Assembly: GCA_020722765.1 (NCBI GenBank) | Contig: DYKD01000024.1 | Location: 1-40,879, forward strand | DNA: 40,879 nt | DNA from: Brevinema andersonii | GTDB lineage: Bacteria > Spirochaetota > DYKD01 | Direction: 5' to 3' | Part shown: positions 1-8,427 of the stretch, piece by piece | Numbering within the stretch: the stretch's first letter is position 1 | Layout: the number at the start of each line of letters is the position of its first letter | Made by a program: the position numbers and the translations under genes | The notes under the pieces: generated by a model | Told to the model about the DNA's origin: nothing | The model's database searches: none | The model's input: only the letters and a program-made list of their open reading frames with translations

Positions 1-49
1 TAACCGCAAAAGTCATATCAGTTAATGCAACCTAGTTTGGGACAAGGTC

Positions 50-89
50 AAAAAAAAGCTGTAAGAAAAACGCGTTTTCTTACAGCTTT
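50..89 (-). terminator. Intrinsic terminator of the micropeptide unit
   Basis: A perfect 15-bp inverted repeat (55-69 against 75-89) surrounds a 5-nt loop. Read on the minus strand it is followed by a run of T (complement of 51-57). It lies 25 nt beyond the stop codon of the 14-codon ORF and would end that transcript. Confidence 0.85.
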
Positions 90-113
90 CAAAAAAAACC
101 TTACGAAGAAATA

Positions 114-158
114 CTATTTCTTCTTCTTGGCTTTTTTGGCTTTCTTCTTAGCAGCCAT
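114..158 (-). CDS. 14-residue lysine/alanine-rich micropeptide
   Basis: The frame reads MAAKKKAKKAKKKK and then TAG: ten Lys, three Ala and the initiator Met. A strong Shine-Dalgarno sequence, GGGAGGG (166-172), lies 7 nt before the ATG. A consensus-like promoter (198-226) and an intrinsic terminator (50-89) bracket the frame, so it forms its own transcript of about 140 nt downstream of plsY. The composition resembles the tails of bacterial histone H1-like or Hc1 proteins, so binding to nucleic acid or ribosomes is a reasonable guess. No known family is recognised. It could also be the coding part of a dual-function small RNA or a remnant of a longer histone-like gene. Translation is strongly suggested by the ribosome-binding site but not proven. 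Confidence 0.6.
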   Translation of the reverse strand: MAAKKKAKKAKKKK

Positions 159-197
159 TCCAAATCCCTCCCGTTGAAAAGGTTTTGTAACTGATTT

Positions 198-226
198 AAT
201 ATAACTTAAAATAAGATAAAAGTCAA
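198..226 (-). promoter_or_regulatory. Promoter of the micropeptide unit
   Basis: On the minus strand TTGACT (221-226) is followed by exactly 17 bp and TATATT (198-203). The predicted start is near 191, giving a leader of about 32 nt. The -35 box lies inside the last codons of plsY and the spacer covers its stop codon. Confidence 0.8.
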
Positions 227-859
227 ATTTTTTTTGACTTTTTTTTTAAAAAAAAGATTTTCCTCTCCATGTATGAGTCGAATGATATTTTTCTTATGCA
301 TGATGATGATAACACATGCAATCAATGAACAGAAAATGATAATGCTGCTGTGAATCTGTTGATGAAAAATGATTCCTGAAAGAATGACAAAGAAAGGAAA
401 ACCAAAAGCAGAAAGTATCGATCCCAACGAAACATAGTTTGTCAATAACAGGACTAGAACGAACAGCACAAGAGACATTGCCAATGCCAAAGGTGAAAGG
501 ACACCAAGTGCTCCAATCGCAGTCGCAACACCTTTGCCTCCCTTGAAACCAAGGTAAGGAGAGAAAACATTACCTAAAATCGTGAACAACGCGACAAATG
601 AAAGCTGGAAAGGTGGAAATTCAAACAAAAGAGAGGCAAACAATCCTGGAACCGCACCTTTTAATGCGTCAAGAAGCAAAACAGTAATGAACCAACGTGT
701 TCCAAGAATCCTTTTCACATTCGTAGCACCGATGTTTCCTGATCCAGATTCACGGATATCAACACCCTTCACGGCCTTCACAACCAAAAATCCGGTTGGA
801 ATACCTGAAAAAAAGAATGTAGCAACTAAAAATCCAAAAAAAACCATCAATTCAATCAT
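206..859 (-). CDS. plsY: Glycerol-3-phosphate acyltransferase PlsY
   Basis: This inner-membrane enzyme transfers an acyl group from acyl-phosphate to glycerol-3-phosphate, the first step of phospholipid synthesis. The protein (217 aa, near the usual 200) is almost entirely hydrophobic segments with the family signatures SGNIGATNVKR near residue 40 and GGKGVATAIG near residue 105. An ATG six bases further upstream (865) exists, but the AAGGA ribosome-binding site would then be only 1-2 nt away; from the ATG at 859 it is 7 nt, so 859 is preferred. It is last in the run glmM-like/der/plsY, 46 bp after der. Its C-terminal tail is Lys-rich and overlaps the promoter of the downstream micropeptide. 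Confidence 0.93.
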   Translation of the reverse strand: MIELMVFFGFLVATFFFSGIPTGFLVVKAVKGVDIRESGSGNIGATNVKRILGTRWFITVLLLDALKGAVPGLFASLLFEFPPFQLSFVALFTILGNVFSPYLGFKGGKGVATAIGALGVLSPLALAMSLVLFVLVLLLTNYVSLGSILSAFGFPFFVILSGIIFHQQIHSSIIIFCSLIACVIIIMHKKNIIRLIHGEENLFFKKKVKKNLTFILF

Positions 860-905
860 TTTCATATCCTTTTTAGGTCTTGATGACCAGATTTTTGTGA
901 AAGGA

Positions 906-2243
906 CTACTGATTTCCTTCTTTTTCCTTTCTTGTCTTTGATTTTGCCTGCAGAACAGGAAAAACTCCTGTCAAATTAAATTCTTTTCTAATCCTGTTCA
1001 ACACATATCTCTGTCTTGTTTCTGGAAAATACTTTTTGTTATTGATAAACACTTGGTATATGGGAGGATTAACCTTGACCTGAGTGCCAAAATAGAGCCT
1101 TAACATCGGAGCAATGGAGTTTTTCTTCTGTAAATCCCTCAAAAACCTATTGAAGACCCCTGTTTCTATCCTCTTGAACTGACTTGCATGGACTTTTAAC
1201 ACAAGATCAAGTATGTCACGCACCCTCTGGCCTGTCAAAGCAGAGATCGTGATAACAGGAATATATTCAATATCAGCAATGATATCCTTCAAACCACGCA
1301 TATATTCACCCATGGGAGTGACTTTTTTGTCTATCAAATCCCACTTATTAATGGTAATAATCAGACCTCTGCCAGCTTCCTGCACAAGCTCTATAATCTT
1401 CCTATCCTGTTCTGTTATTCCCTCCCGCGCATCAACCATAAGCACTGTTAATTCACAGTTTCGAAGGGTTTTAACTGTCCTATTGACAGAATAATATTCC
1501 ACATCTTCGTGAACTTTTCCTTTTTTTCGCATCCCTGCTGTATCAACAATACGCAACTTATATCCATTATAAGTAATCAAAGTATCCACAGGATCACGCG
1601 TTGTTCCAGGCTTATCATAGACAATGGATTTCTCTTCTCCTGCCAGCCTATTCAAAAGTGACGACTTTCCAACATTCGGTTTTCCAACAATGCTAATACG
1701 GATCTCATTCTCATCCTTAACTTCGACTTCCTTATCAGGAATCTTTTTGGCTATGTATTCAACCAAATCACCTATTCCAAGTTGATGAGCCGCTGAAACC
1801 ATGAAGATATCTTTGAAACCGAACTTATAAAAATCACCTTTTTCAGACTCGTATTCCTTCTTTCTAAGGTTATCCGCCTTGTTAAGAACCAGTACCACCT
1901 TATCTTCACAAACCCTGTGGAGAAGCCTGCTGATTTCATGGTCAATGGGAAGGCATTCCCTGATATCACAAAGAAAAATGACTAATCCTGCAGAAGAAAG
2001 CGCTTCAACACTCTTGGAATGCACGAGTTTGTTCAATTCATCTTCTGTATCGTTGAAAAGTCCGCCTGTATCAACAATACGACATCTTTTCCCTTCCATT
2101 AATACTTCAGTTGAAAGCAGATCGCGTGTCACTCCTGGCAACGGATCGATAATGGAACGTTTATGTCCTGTAAAAACATTGAAAAGAGTTGATTTGCCAG
2201 TGTTCGGTCTGCCTATGATGGCTACTGTAAATGGAATTTTCAA
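906..2243 (-). CDS. der: Ribosome biogenesis GTPase Der (EngA)
   Basis: Der is a double-GTPase needed for 50S ribosomal subunit assembly. Two complete G domains are visible: the first P-loop GRPNTGKST is at residues 11-19 with DTGG and NKAD following; the second, GKPNVGKSS near residue 187, is followed by DTAGMRKK and NKWD. The C-terminal 100 residues match the KH-like domain. At 445 aa it has normal length. The start codon is TTG, chosen because AAGGA lies about 6 nt upstream and the first residues MKIPFTVAIIGRPN fit the family. It sits 26 bp after the phosphohexomutase gene and 46 bp before plsY, so the three are probably one operon. Confidence 0.96.
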   Translation of the reverse strand: MKIPFTVAIIGRPNTGKSTLFNVFTGHKRSIIDPLPGVTRDLLSTEVLMEGKRCRIVDTGGLFNDTEDELNKLVHSKSVEALSSAGLVIFLCDIRECLPIDHEISRLLHRVCEDKVVLVLNKADNLRKKEYESEKGDFYKFGFKDIFMVSAAHQLGIGDLVEYIAKKIPDKEVEVKDENEIRISIVGKPNVGKSSLLNRLAGEEKSIVYDKPGTTRDPVDTLITYNGYKLRIVDTAGMRKKGKVHEDVEYYSVNRTVKTLRNCELTVLMVDAREGITEQDRKIIELVQEAGRGLIITINKWDLIDKKVTPMGEYMRGLKDIIADIEYIPVITISALTGQRVRDILDLVLKVHASQFKRIETGVFNRFLRDLQKKNSIAPMLRLYFGTQVKVNPPIYQVFINNKKYFPETRQRYVLNRIRKEFNLTGVFPVLQAKSKTRKEKEGNQ

Positions 2244-2269
2244 AAAGAATCCTTATTCCTGTGAATGAA

Positions 2270-3625
2270 CTAAATAGAGATATTCTGAATGACTTTGTTG
2301 ACCAATTGATCAGCTTCAGCTACACTCGACGCTTCAGCTATGATACGGATGATGGGTTCTGTGTTGGAAGGCCGGACAATGACCCAGGAATCTTCAAACA
2401 GGACCTTGATCCCGTCAAGAGTGTCCATTTTCTGTCCTGCAAAGATCTTGCGCACCTTTTTTTCGACCATGGCAGTATCCATGTCCCTTGCAGGCATTGT
2501 TTTTTTGACAATTGAATATTGCGGAAGAGTGGCCTTCAACACAGAAACAGGCTCCTTCATTTCTGCCATATACTGGAGCAACAAGGCCATGCCTGCGAAA
2601 CTGTCACGTCCAAGGTTCATAGGAGGATAGATGACTCCGCCATTTCCTTCTCCGCCAATGACACTTTTTACAGCAAGCATCTTCTTGGTGACATTGATCT
2701 CTCCTATCCGCGTACGATAAACTGGACAGCCATATTTTTCCGCAACCTTCTCATCTGCAAGAGATGTTGCTGTATTAAGAACCACAGGACCTTTCTTTTT
2801 TCTCAAAATATGATCCATGACCAAAGCCAGTGTGTATTCTTCACCTAAAGGCTCACCTTTTTCTGAAACGCAGGCGAGCCTGTCAGCATCAGGATCTTGC
2901 GCAAAGCCTATATCTGCCTTGCTTTTCTTGACAAGCTTGCACAGATTCCCCAGGTTTTCTGGCAAAGGTTCTGCCTTGCGTCCGAAAATCCCATTTGGAA
3001 TATTATTGATAGAAACAACCTTACATCCCAATTTTTTCAGGAAAACCTCAGTGATTCCCGCACCTGCACCGTTTACAGGATCCAAAGCCACTGTAAACTT
3101 ACCTGCACGAATCTTTTTAACGTCTACTTTTGAAAGAATCGCGGAAAAATAGGATTCAGCAACCTCTTCTGGATTCCTTGTCTTTAGGAAACCGAGCTTA
3201 TCCCAAGAAGCAAGAACGAAACTTCGTGATTCATAGATTTTAACAACCTTCCCAGCCTCAACAGGACCAAGAAAACAGCCAGTACTGTCAATCATCTTCA
3301 AGGCATTCCATTGGAGAGGATTATGAGAGGCTGTGATAGCTAATCCTGCGGAAGCCTTCAGTTTTCTCACCATAAAAAGCACTGTAGGAGTCGGAACAAT
3401 ACCGATATCAATCACATTACATCCAGAAGCAAGAAGCCCTGCCACGACTGCGGGTTTCACCATTCTGAGCGTAGGACGTGAATCGCTTCCTAAAACGACA
3501 GTACCACCTTTTATGAAAGATCCAAACGCCTGACTGAACCGTACAATCAGATCGGGTGTAAGACCGTCCGGCTTACCAATGACACCACGCACTCCTGAAA
3601 TACTGACTTTAAGGTGTTCACTCAT
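2270..3625 (-). CDS. glmM: Phosphohexomutase, probable phosphoglucosamine mutase
   Basis: This alpha-D-phosphohexomutase most likely interconverts glucosamine-6-phosphate and glucosamine-1-phosphate for cell-wall precursor synthesis. The phosphoserine loop TASHNP has its serine at residue 100, the metal loop is DPDADR (244-249), the sugar loop GGEGNGG is near residue 320 and the phosphate loop RPSNTEP near residue 420. The GEGNGG and RPSNTEP forms resemble the archaeal/Bacteroidetes-type GlmM and PMM subgroup rather than E. coli GlmM (GGEQSGH, RPSGTEP), so phosphomannomutase or phosphoglucomutase activity is possible. A second mutase lies at 29966-31762, so roles are probably split. The ATG has AAGGA about 8 nt upstream. 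A good promoter lies at 3744-3772 and the leader is about 110 nt. Confidence 0.85.
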   Translation of the reverse strand: MSEHLKVSISGVRGVIGKPDGLTPDLIVRFSQAFGSFIKGGTVVLGSDSRPTLRMVKPAVVAGLLASGCNVIDIGIVPTPTVLFMVRKLKASAGLAITASHNPLQWNALKMIDSTGCFLGPVEAGKVVKIYESRSFVLASWDKLGFLKTRNPEEVAESYFSAILSKVDVKKIRAGKFTVALDPVNGAGAGITEVFLKKLGCKVVSINNIPNGIFGRKAEPLPENLGNLCKLVKKSKADIGFAQDPDADRLACVSEKGEPLGEEYTLALVMDHILRKKKGPVVLNTATSLADEKVAEKYGCPVYRTRIGEINVTKKMLAVKSVIGGEGNGGVIYPPMNLGRDSFAGMALLLQYMAEMKEPVSVLKATLPQYSIVKKTMPARDMDTAMVEKKVRKIFAGQKMDTLDGIKVLFEDSWVIVRPSNTEPIIRIIAEASSVAEADQLVNKVIQNISI

Positions 3626-3642
3626 GGAAAATTCCTTTTATA

Positions 3643-3663
3643 TTGGGTTGAATTTCAAGCCAA
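3643..3663. repeat. 21-bp near-palindrome in the glmM leader
   Basis: Arms of 10 bp (TTGGGTTGAA and TTCAAGCCAA) surround one central base, with one mismatch. It lies about 20 nt upstream of the start codon, inside the predicted transcript. The near-zero loop suggests a protein-binding site more than an RNA hairpin. Its function is unknown. Confidence 0.4.
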
Positions 3664-3743
3664 CTCTTTCATAGACACTTTCTCATCGAAAAAAGCAAAA
3701 AAGAGAAATCATCACAGGCAAGGAGCATATCCTAAGTGACTGT

Positions 3744-3772
3744 AATATATCCATTTTTTTAATGAAAGTCAA
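3744..3772 (-). promoter_or_regulatory. Promoter of the glmM-der-plsY operon
   Basis: On the minus strand TTGACT (3767-3772), a 17-bp spacer and TATATT (3744-3749). The -35 box lies 13 bp beyond the stop codon of the upstream acetyltransferase gene. Confidence 0.8.
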
Positions 3773-3784
3773 AAGTGAAATGAG

Positions 3785-4750
3785 TTATAGCCATGCATGC
3801 AAAGTGACGGATGTATGAATGTTCGAGAATCCTGAAGAGTAAAGATGATTCATGGTATTCATGTCATAAGACGGGACATAACATTCAAGAAGGCTTCCAG
3901 GGTATGAAGATGCCAGAAAAGCTGATATTTTTTTGGCAAGAACAGGAACAGATCCTTTTTTTGCTCCCATCATCCTATTAATCCTAAAAACTTCCTTGCA
4001 TGAAATTTTTGAAGGCGTTGTTTCCTTTTCTATAACGGCATAACCAAGATCTTCCTTATCACGCCAAAGCAGGGAAGATCCGGCCTTGAGATTGTTAAGA
4101 ACATTCTCCTGATAGATTTTTTCGATTCTTGTTTTTTCGTTCTGAGAAAAAAACGAATCGTGCAGGAAAGCGATTGGATGACAATACAGGCAGGGCAAGT
4201 TTTCAGGATATATTGTTTCAAATGAAAAAGAATCCTTTGAACCTTCTGGACGGTCTGTCTGGTAAGAACGAAAAGTAGCCCATTCCAGGATTTTCTTAAA
4301 ACCGCTTTTTTCATACAGATGGATGGCAGGAAGGTTGGCAAGATCTGTTCCCACAGTGACGAGGTCCACTCCATTCTGTCTGAAAAGATTCATGACATGT
4401 GCAACAAGTCTTGTTCCTACCTTGAAAGTTGAATTTCGTAATTCTTCCTTAACTGCAAGAAGGATAATGGAAGCGATCTTCTTTCCCAAGGCTTCACTCA
4501 GGGTTTTATAACCACCATAGACGATAAACCCCATGATCTCGCCATGCAAGTCAGATACAAAACAATGTTTTTTTTCAGACTCAACAGCAGGTCTTGTCCA
4601 TTGTTCCCAGATGATTTCGTTGGCCTGCTGCTCAGAAAAAAAGGAATCTACATGGAACGGAGTGAGGGAAAAAGAAGTCGTAGAGATATTTTTTACTTGG
4701 GAAAAGTCTGCGTCCACATATTTTCGGATCATCATGATCTGGAAACACAT
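3785..4750 (-). CDS. GNAT-family N-acetyltransferase, probably two tandem GNAT folds
   Basis: The first half (about residues 7-165) is a GNAT domain: a strand-rich start (MIRKYVDADFSQVKNI), the acetyl-CoA region around VGTRLVAHVMNLFRQNG, and the ending IHLYEKSGFKK typical of motif B. The second half (about 190-321) has a weaker, similar outline ending MNHLYSSGFSNIHTSVTLHAWL, suggesting a duplicated, possibly non-catalytic GNAT fold. The acceptor cannot be inferred. The gene follows ilvD by 27 bp and is probably transcribed with it. No convincing ribosome-binding site precedes the ATG at 4750; the neighbouring ATGs at residues 6 and 7 are alternatives, so the start is uncertain by a few codons. 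Confidence 0.75.
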   Translation of the reverse strand: MCFQIMMIRKYVDADFSQVKNISTTSFSLTPFHVDSFFSEQQANEIIWEQWTRPAVESEKKHCFVSDLHGEIMGFIVYGGYKTLSEALGKKIASIILLAVKEELRNSTFKVGTRLVAHVMNLFRQNGVDLVTVGTDLANLPAIHLYEKSGFKKILEWATFRSYQTDRPEGSKDSFSFETIYPENLPCLYCHPIAFLHDSFFSQNEKTRIEKIYQENVLNNLKAGSSLLWRDKEDLGYAVIEKETTPSKISCKEVFRINRMMGAKKGSVPVLAKKISAFLASSYPGSLLECYVPSYDMNTMNHLYSSGFSNIHTSVTLHAWL

Positions 4751-4777
4751 CTATCGAAAAAGACGTTAAAAATATTC

Positions 4778-6451
4778 CTAACCTATCAGATCATCTTTGA
4801 AGACAGCGCCCGTATTTGCCGAGGAAACCTGTTTTGCATAACGTGCCACATACCCTGAAAGGTTCTTTTGTGGCATAGGCTTCCATTCTGCCTTGCGTTT
4901 AGCAAGCTCTGCATCATCAATCTTGATGTTCAAGGAATGGTTGGGAATGTCAATGTCAATAATGTCACCTTCTTTCACAAGTGCGATGTTTCCACCATCT
5001 GCAGCTTCAGGAGAGACATGTCCGATGGCCGCACCACGCGTACCTCCCGAAAAGCGGCCGTCTGTGATGAGAGCGCAATGTTCGCCCAACCCCATACCGA
5101 CAACAGCAGAGGTTGGCTGCAACATTTCGCGCATTCCGGGTCCTCCACGAGGACCTTCATTCCTGATAATGATGACATCAGCTTTCTTTATCTTTCCGCC
5201 ATAAATAGCCTTGATTGCATCTTCTTCAGAATCAAATACCCTGGCAGGACCAGAATGTTTCAGCATGGATTCATCAACACCAGACTGTTTTACAACAGCC
5301 CCATCTGGCGCAAGGTTACCAAAAAGTATGGCTATGCCACCACTCTTATGATAAGGATTATTAACAGGCCTGATGACTTCCTTGATCAATGATTTTTTAC
5401 CTTTGATATTGTCACCGACTTTTGTCCCATTCGCTGTTGGAAGATTCCTGTTAATGACTCCTAGTGTATCCAACTCGCCCATCACAGCTTGTATTCCACC
5501 AGCCTCGTCAAGATCCTGGACATGATGTGGTCCAGCAGGGCTGAGATGACAGAGATGCGGAACCTTCGCGCTCACTTCATTGAACATTTCCAGCTTCATC
5601 TTGAAACCTGCGGCATTAGCAATGGCAGGGACATGAAGAACAGTATTTGTAGAACAGCCAAGAGCTACATCAACGGCAAGAGCGTTTCGTATGGAAGCCT
5701 CATTCACTATGTCTCGCATCTTAACATCATTTTTCACAAGTTCCATGACCTTCATGCCAGCAGTCTTAGCCAAACGCAAGCGAGCCGCTGTAGCACCAGG
5801 GATTGTTCCATTTCCTGGGAGAGCAACTCCGATCGCTTCTGAAAGGCAGTTCATAGAGTTTGCAGTGAACATCCCTGAACATGATCCACAACCAGGGCAT
5901 GCGCTATCTTCCAATTCACAGAGTTCTTCTTCTGTCATGTTCTTGTTTGAAACAGAACCGACACCTTCAAAAACAGTAATGAGGTCAACATCCTTTCCTT
6001 TATGCCGACCTGCATACATGGGTCCACCCGAAATCAGTACAGTTGGCACATTCACACGCAACCCACCAATGAGCATTCCTGGAGTGACCTTGTCACAATT
6101 CGGAATAAGAACAAGTCCGTCAAACGGGTAGGCTGACGCCATCAGTTCGACAGAGTCTGCAATAAGTTCACGTGAAGGGAGGGAATACTTCATACCGAAA
6201 TGTCCCATGGCAATTCCATCACAGATACCAATGGTATTGAATTCCATAGGGGTTCCACCAGCCATTCGCACACCTGCCTTGACAGCTTCAGCTATATCCT
6301 TCAAGTGCATGTGACCTGGAATAACCTCATTAAACGAATTTGCGATTCCTATGATAGGTCGCCTAATTTCTTCATCAGTATACCCAATCGCTTTCATAAG
6401 GGATCGATGAGGCGCCCTTTCAATCCCTTTTTTCATAAGGTCACTACGCAT
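4778..6451 (-). CDS. ilvD: Dihydroxy-acid dehydratase IlvD
   Basis: IlvD dehydrates 2,3-dihydroxy-isovalerate or -3-methylvalerate to the 2-oxo acids of valine, leucine and isoleucine synthesis. The ATG at 6451 is chosen because AAGGAG lies 7 nt before it; an in-frame extension to 6529 crosses the predicted promoter. The 557-aa product has [29 protein letters not shown] (Cys119) and [15 protein letters not shown] (Cys185, 188, 191). Where [2Fe-2S] enzymes carry a Cys in a TPCN motif this protein has IPGH, as in E. coli IlvD, so an oxygen-labile [4Fe-4S] cluster is predicted. It appears to be a two-gene unit with the acetyltransferase; no other branched-chain genes are near. Confidence 0.95.
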   Translation of the reverse strand: MRSDLMKKGIERAPHRSLMKAIGYTDEEIRRPIIGIANSFNEVIPGHMHLKDIAEAVKAGVRMAGGTPMEFNTIGICDGIAMGHFGMKYSLPSRELIADSVELMASAYPFDGLVLIPNCDKVTPGMLIGGLRVNVPTVLISGGPMYAGRHKGKDVDLITVFEGVGSVSNKNMTEEELCELEDSACPGCGSCSGMFTANSMNCLSEAIGVALPGNGTIPGATAARLRLAKTAGMKVMELVKNDVKMRDIVNEASIRNALAVDVALGCSTNTVLHVPAIANAAGFKMKLEMFNEVSAKVPHLCHLSPAGPHHVQDLDEAGGIQAVMGELDTLGVINRNLPTANGTKVGDNIKGKKSLIKEVIRPVNNPYHKSGGIAILFGNLAPDGAVVKQSGVDESMLKHSGPARVFDSEEDAIKAIYGGKIKKADVIIIRNEGPRGGPGMREMLQPTSAVVGMGLGEHCALITDGRFSGGTRGAAIGHVSPEAADGGNIALVKEGDIIDIDIPNHSLNIKIDDAELAKRKAEWKPMPQKNLSGYVARYAKQVSSANTGAVFKDDLIG

Positions 6452-6500
6452 GATATTCTCCTTGGCGGAAAAGCCCGCTATACTTATCGTTTCGATGTTC

Positions 6501-6529
6501 AAATTATTGTTTTTTTTACAAAAAGACAA
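6501..6529 (-). promoter_or_regulatory. Probable promoter of ilvD
   Basis: On the minus strand TTGTCT (6524-6529), 17 bp, TAATTT (6501-6506). The predicted start is near 6494, about 40 nt before the chosen ilvD start. Confidence 0.55.
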
Positions 6530-6531
6530 AT

Positions 6532-6750
6532 TTGTTTAACGGCAAATATTCTCGTTTTTCATCCTATTTTGAGGAGTTCAAGCGAATCGATTGGGCTTTC
6601 TCCAGGGAAAAGCAAGTGCAAGGATGGAGCCACAAGAAGAAAAAAGCTTTGATTGAAGGGAACAAAGAAAAACTTCATGATCTTGCTGAATGTAGAAATG
6701 AGACACATTGGAGGAATAGCCGGTCCCTTCGACTGAGCTCAGTGACCGGG
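6532..6750 (+). pseudogene. Remnant of a small GIY-YIG endonuclease-family gene
   Basis: The plus-strand frame from a TTG at 6532 reads through YFEEFKRIDWAFSREKQVQG, W-S-H-K-K-K-K-ALI, then EKLHDLAECRNETHW. This is the conserved C-terminal half of the short (about 95-aa) GIY-YIG proteins of the COG2827/YhbQ type, with the FEEF..AI.REKQ.K.W...KK..LI core. The N-terminal half carrying GIY and YIG is missing; upstream sequence is the ilvD promoter region. There is no ribosome-binding site. The frame ends inside a palindromic repeat (6720-6749) and runs on into the 3' end of uvrC on the other strand. It fills most of the 313-bp gap between ilvD and uvrC. Confidence 0.6.
6720..6749. repeat. REP-like palindromic element beside uvrC and the GIY-YIG remnant
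   Basis: The element starts CCGGTC, has a palindromic core ACTGAGCTCAGT and ends GACCGG, making an imperfect hairpin. The pattern CTTCGAC..GAGCTCAGTGACC is of a type commonly seen as dispersed repeats in environmental bacterial genomes, often next to small GIY-YIG genes; that association is from memory and not tested here. It lies 15 bp past the end of uvrC. Confidence 0.55.
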
Positions 6751-6764
6751 AGGAAAAACCAGTT

Positions 6765-8411
6765 TCACTGCGGCAGGAAATCCTTATCTCTGAGTTTCTT
6801 GTGGAATGTCACAGCAAACCTGTGAGCCTCGTCACGTACGCGCTGTAACAGGTGCAAGGCCTTGGAATCCCTCTGTAATCGTATCGGCTCTTTCACACCA
6901 GGCCTGTAAATTTCCTCTTCTTTCTTTGCTAATCCTATAACAGGAACATTTCGTATTTCCAAAGCGTTCAGACTGCGTAGTGCAAACTCCAGCTGTTGAG
7001 GTCCTCCATCAATCAAAATGAGATCCGGAAGCCCGATTCCCTCATTCAAGACCCTCTGATACCTACGTCCAATCACTTCCTGCATTGTTGCAAAATCATC
7101 ACTGCCCACAACTGTCTTTATCTTATAATGCCTGTAATTTTTCTTGTCAGGAAGTCCATTCTTGAAAGAGACCATTGACGCAACAGGATACTTTCCTCCA
7201 AGATTGGAATTGTCAAACCCTTCAATGCGGAAAGGCATCCTTGGGAGTGAAAGAGCCTCCTTCAAATCCAGCAGAGACCTGTCCTTTTCCCTGGACTCTT
7301 TTTCTACGAAAAACTCATCCAGCTGATGTCCTGCGTTCAATTCAAGAAGCCGCATGAATCGCAACTCATTCTCTTTCATGGAAGTCCGTATTTCCAGAGG
7401 ATGGTCGAACTTGGCCACAAGCCATTCCTTGACGCTTTCCGCATCGTCCACCATGAAGGGAAGCAAGACAACATCAGGTAATTCTGAGTTTTCAGTATAA
7501 AATCTACGGATGAAATTGGAAAGCACATCTTTTGCGTCCTCTCCGATCCTGTCTTCATGAATGAAATTCCTTCGTCCTGTAATTTTCTCATTCCTGATGA
7601 AGAAGACAGTCAGGTTATAAAAACCGTCTTTTGCAACTGCATGGAAAGCATCCACAGATTCCGCGTCATCCATGTTAACATGTTGCTTCTCTTCCAGCTC
7701 CTTTATGGAAGCCAGCACATCCCTGATTTTCCCTGCCTGTTCAAAAAGTTTCTCTTCAGAAAACTGACGCATCTGCCTTTCCAGATCTTTCAGAAGCGAT
7801 TCATATTTTCCGTCCAGAAAAAGTTCTACATCAACAATCTGATCCTCATATTTCTCAATAGGAACTGTCCCCATACAAGGAGCGAGGCATTGCCCCATCT
7901 GATAATACAGGCATGGCTTTCCCACTGCTTTTCCAAAATCCAGTGCCCGATCACATTTTCGTAATAGGAAATTTTTCTTGATGAAGTCATAGGTCTTCCG
8001 CATCGCTCCTGAATTCGTATAAGGTCCGAAATAGGAGCGGAACCTATCCTTCTTATGTCGGACTACAAGAAGCCGCGGATACGGTCCGTTTGAAATGGCA
8101 AGATAAGGATAACGCTTGTCATCTTTGAGCCTGATGTTGTAAGGTGGTTTTTCCCTCTGGACAAGATTGGCTTCCAGGATGAAAGCTTCCGTCTCATTGG
8201 CAGTGGCATAAAATTCCAATCCACGTACTTTTGCAGTGAGGAACTTGGTCTTGATATCCTTGACGCTTTCCCTGAAATAGGAACTCACACGCTTCTTGAG
8301 GTCAGAAGCTTTCCCGATGTAAAGGATTTTTGACCTGGCATCTTTCATTATATAGACACCAGGTGCATGTGGAAGATTTTTCAGCTGTATCTCGAGATTG
8401 TCCTCTTCCAT
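6765..8411 (-). CDS. uvrC: UvrABC excinuclease subunit C, lacking the C-terminal HhH domain
   Basis: UvrC makes the two incisions around DNA lesions after UvrAB recognition. In order: GIY-YIG nuclease (residues 15-95, GVYIMKD and ILYIGKA), a four-Cys Fe-S region (C..KPCLYYQMGQCLAPC), a UvrB-binding UVR motif (about 200-235), and the RNase H-like 5' nuclease with D in GFDNSNLGG, D in LILIDGG and H in RDEAHRFA. The chain stops 15 residues after that H, at KLRDKDFLPQ; normal UvrC continues about 60 residues into tandem helix-hairpin-helix motifs. The stop is 15 bp from a palindromic repeat and GIY-YIG remnant, suggesting 3' truncation. The gene follows the PDO-thioredoxin gene by 16 bp. The ribosome-binding site is weak (GAAGCG). 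Confidence 0.93.
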   Translation of the reverse strand: MEEDNLEIQLKNLPHAPGVYIMKDARSKILYIGKASDLKKRVSSYFRESVKDIKTKFLTAKVRGLEFYATANETEAFILEANLVQREKPPYNIRLKDDKRYPYLAISNGPYPRLLVVRHKKDRFRSYFGPYTNSGAMRKTYDFIKKNFLLRKCDRALDFGKAVGKPCLYYQMGQCLAPCMGTVPIEKYEDQIVDVELFLDGKYESLLKDLERQMRQFSEEKLFEQAGKIRDVLASIKELEEKQHVNMDDAESVDAFHAVAKDGFYNLTVFFIRNEKITGRRNFIHEDRIGEDAKDVLSNFIRRFYTENSELPDVVLLPFMVDDAESVKEWLVAKFDHPLEIRTSMKENELRFMRLLELNAGHQLDEFFVEKESREKDRSLLDLKEALSLPRMPFRIEGFDNSNLGGKYPVASMVSFKNGLPDKKNYRHYKIKTVVGSDDFATMQEVIGRRYQRVLNEGIGLPDLILIDGGPQQLEFALRSLNALEIRNVPVIGLAKKEEEIYRPGVKEPIRLQRDSKALHLLQRVRDEAHRFAVTFHKKLRDKDFLPQ

Positions 8412-8427
8412 TTTCGCTTCTTATCAA

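Noticed and set aside
4868-5392. 174-codon plus-strand open frame opposite ilvD
   Set aside because: It is antisense to conserved ilvD coding sequence, has no ribosome-binding site and no recognisable domain.
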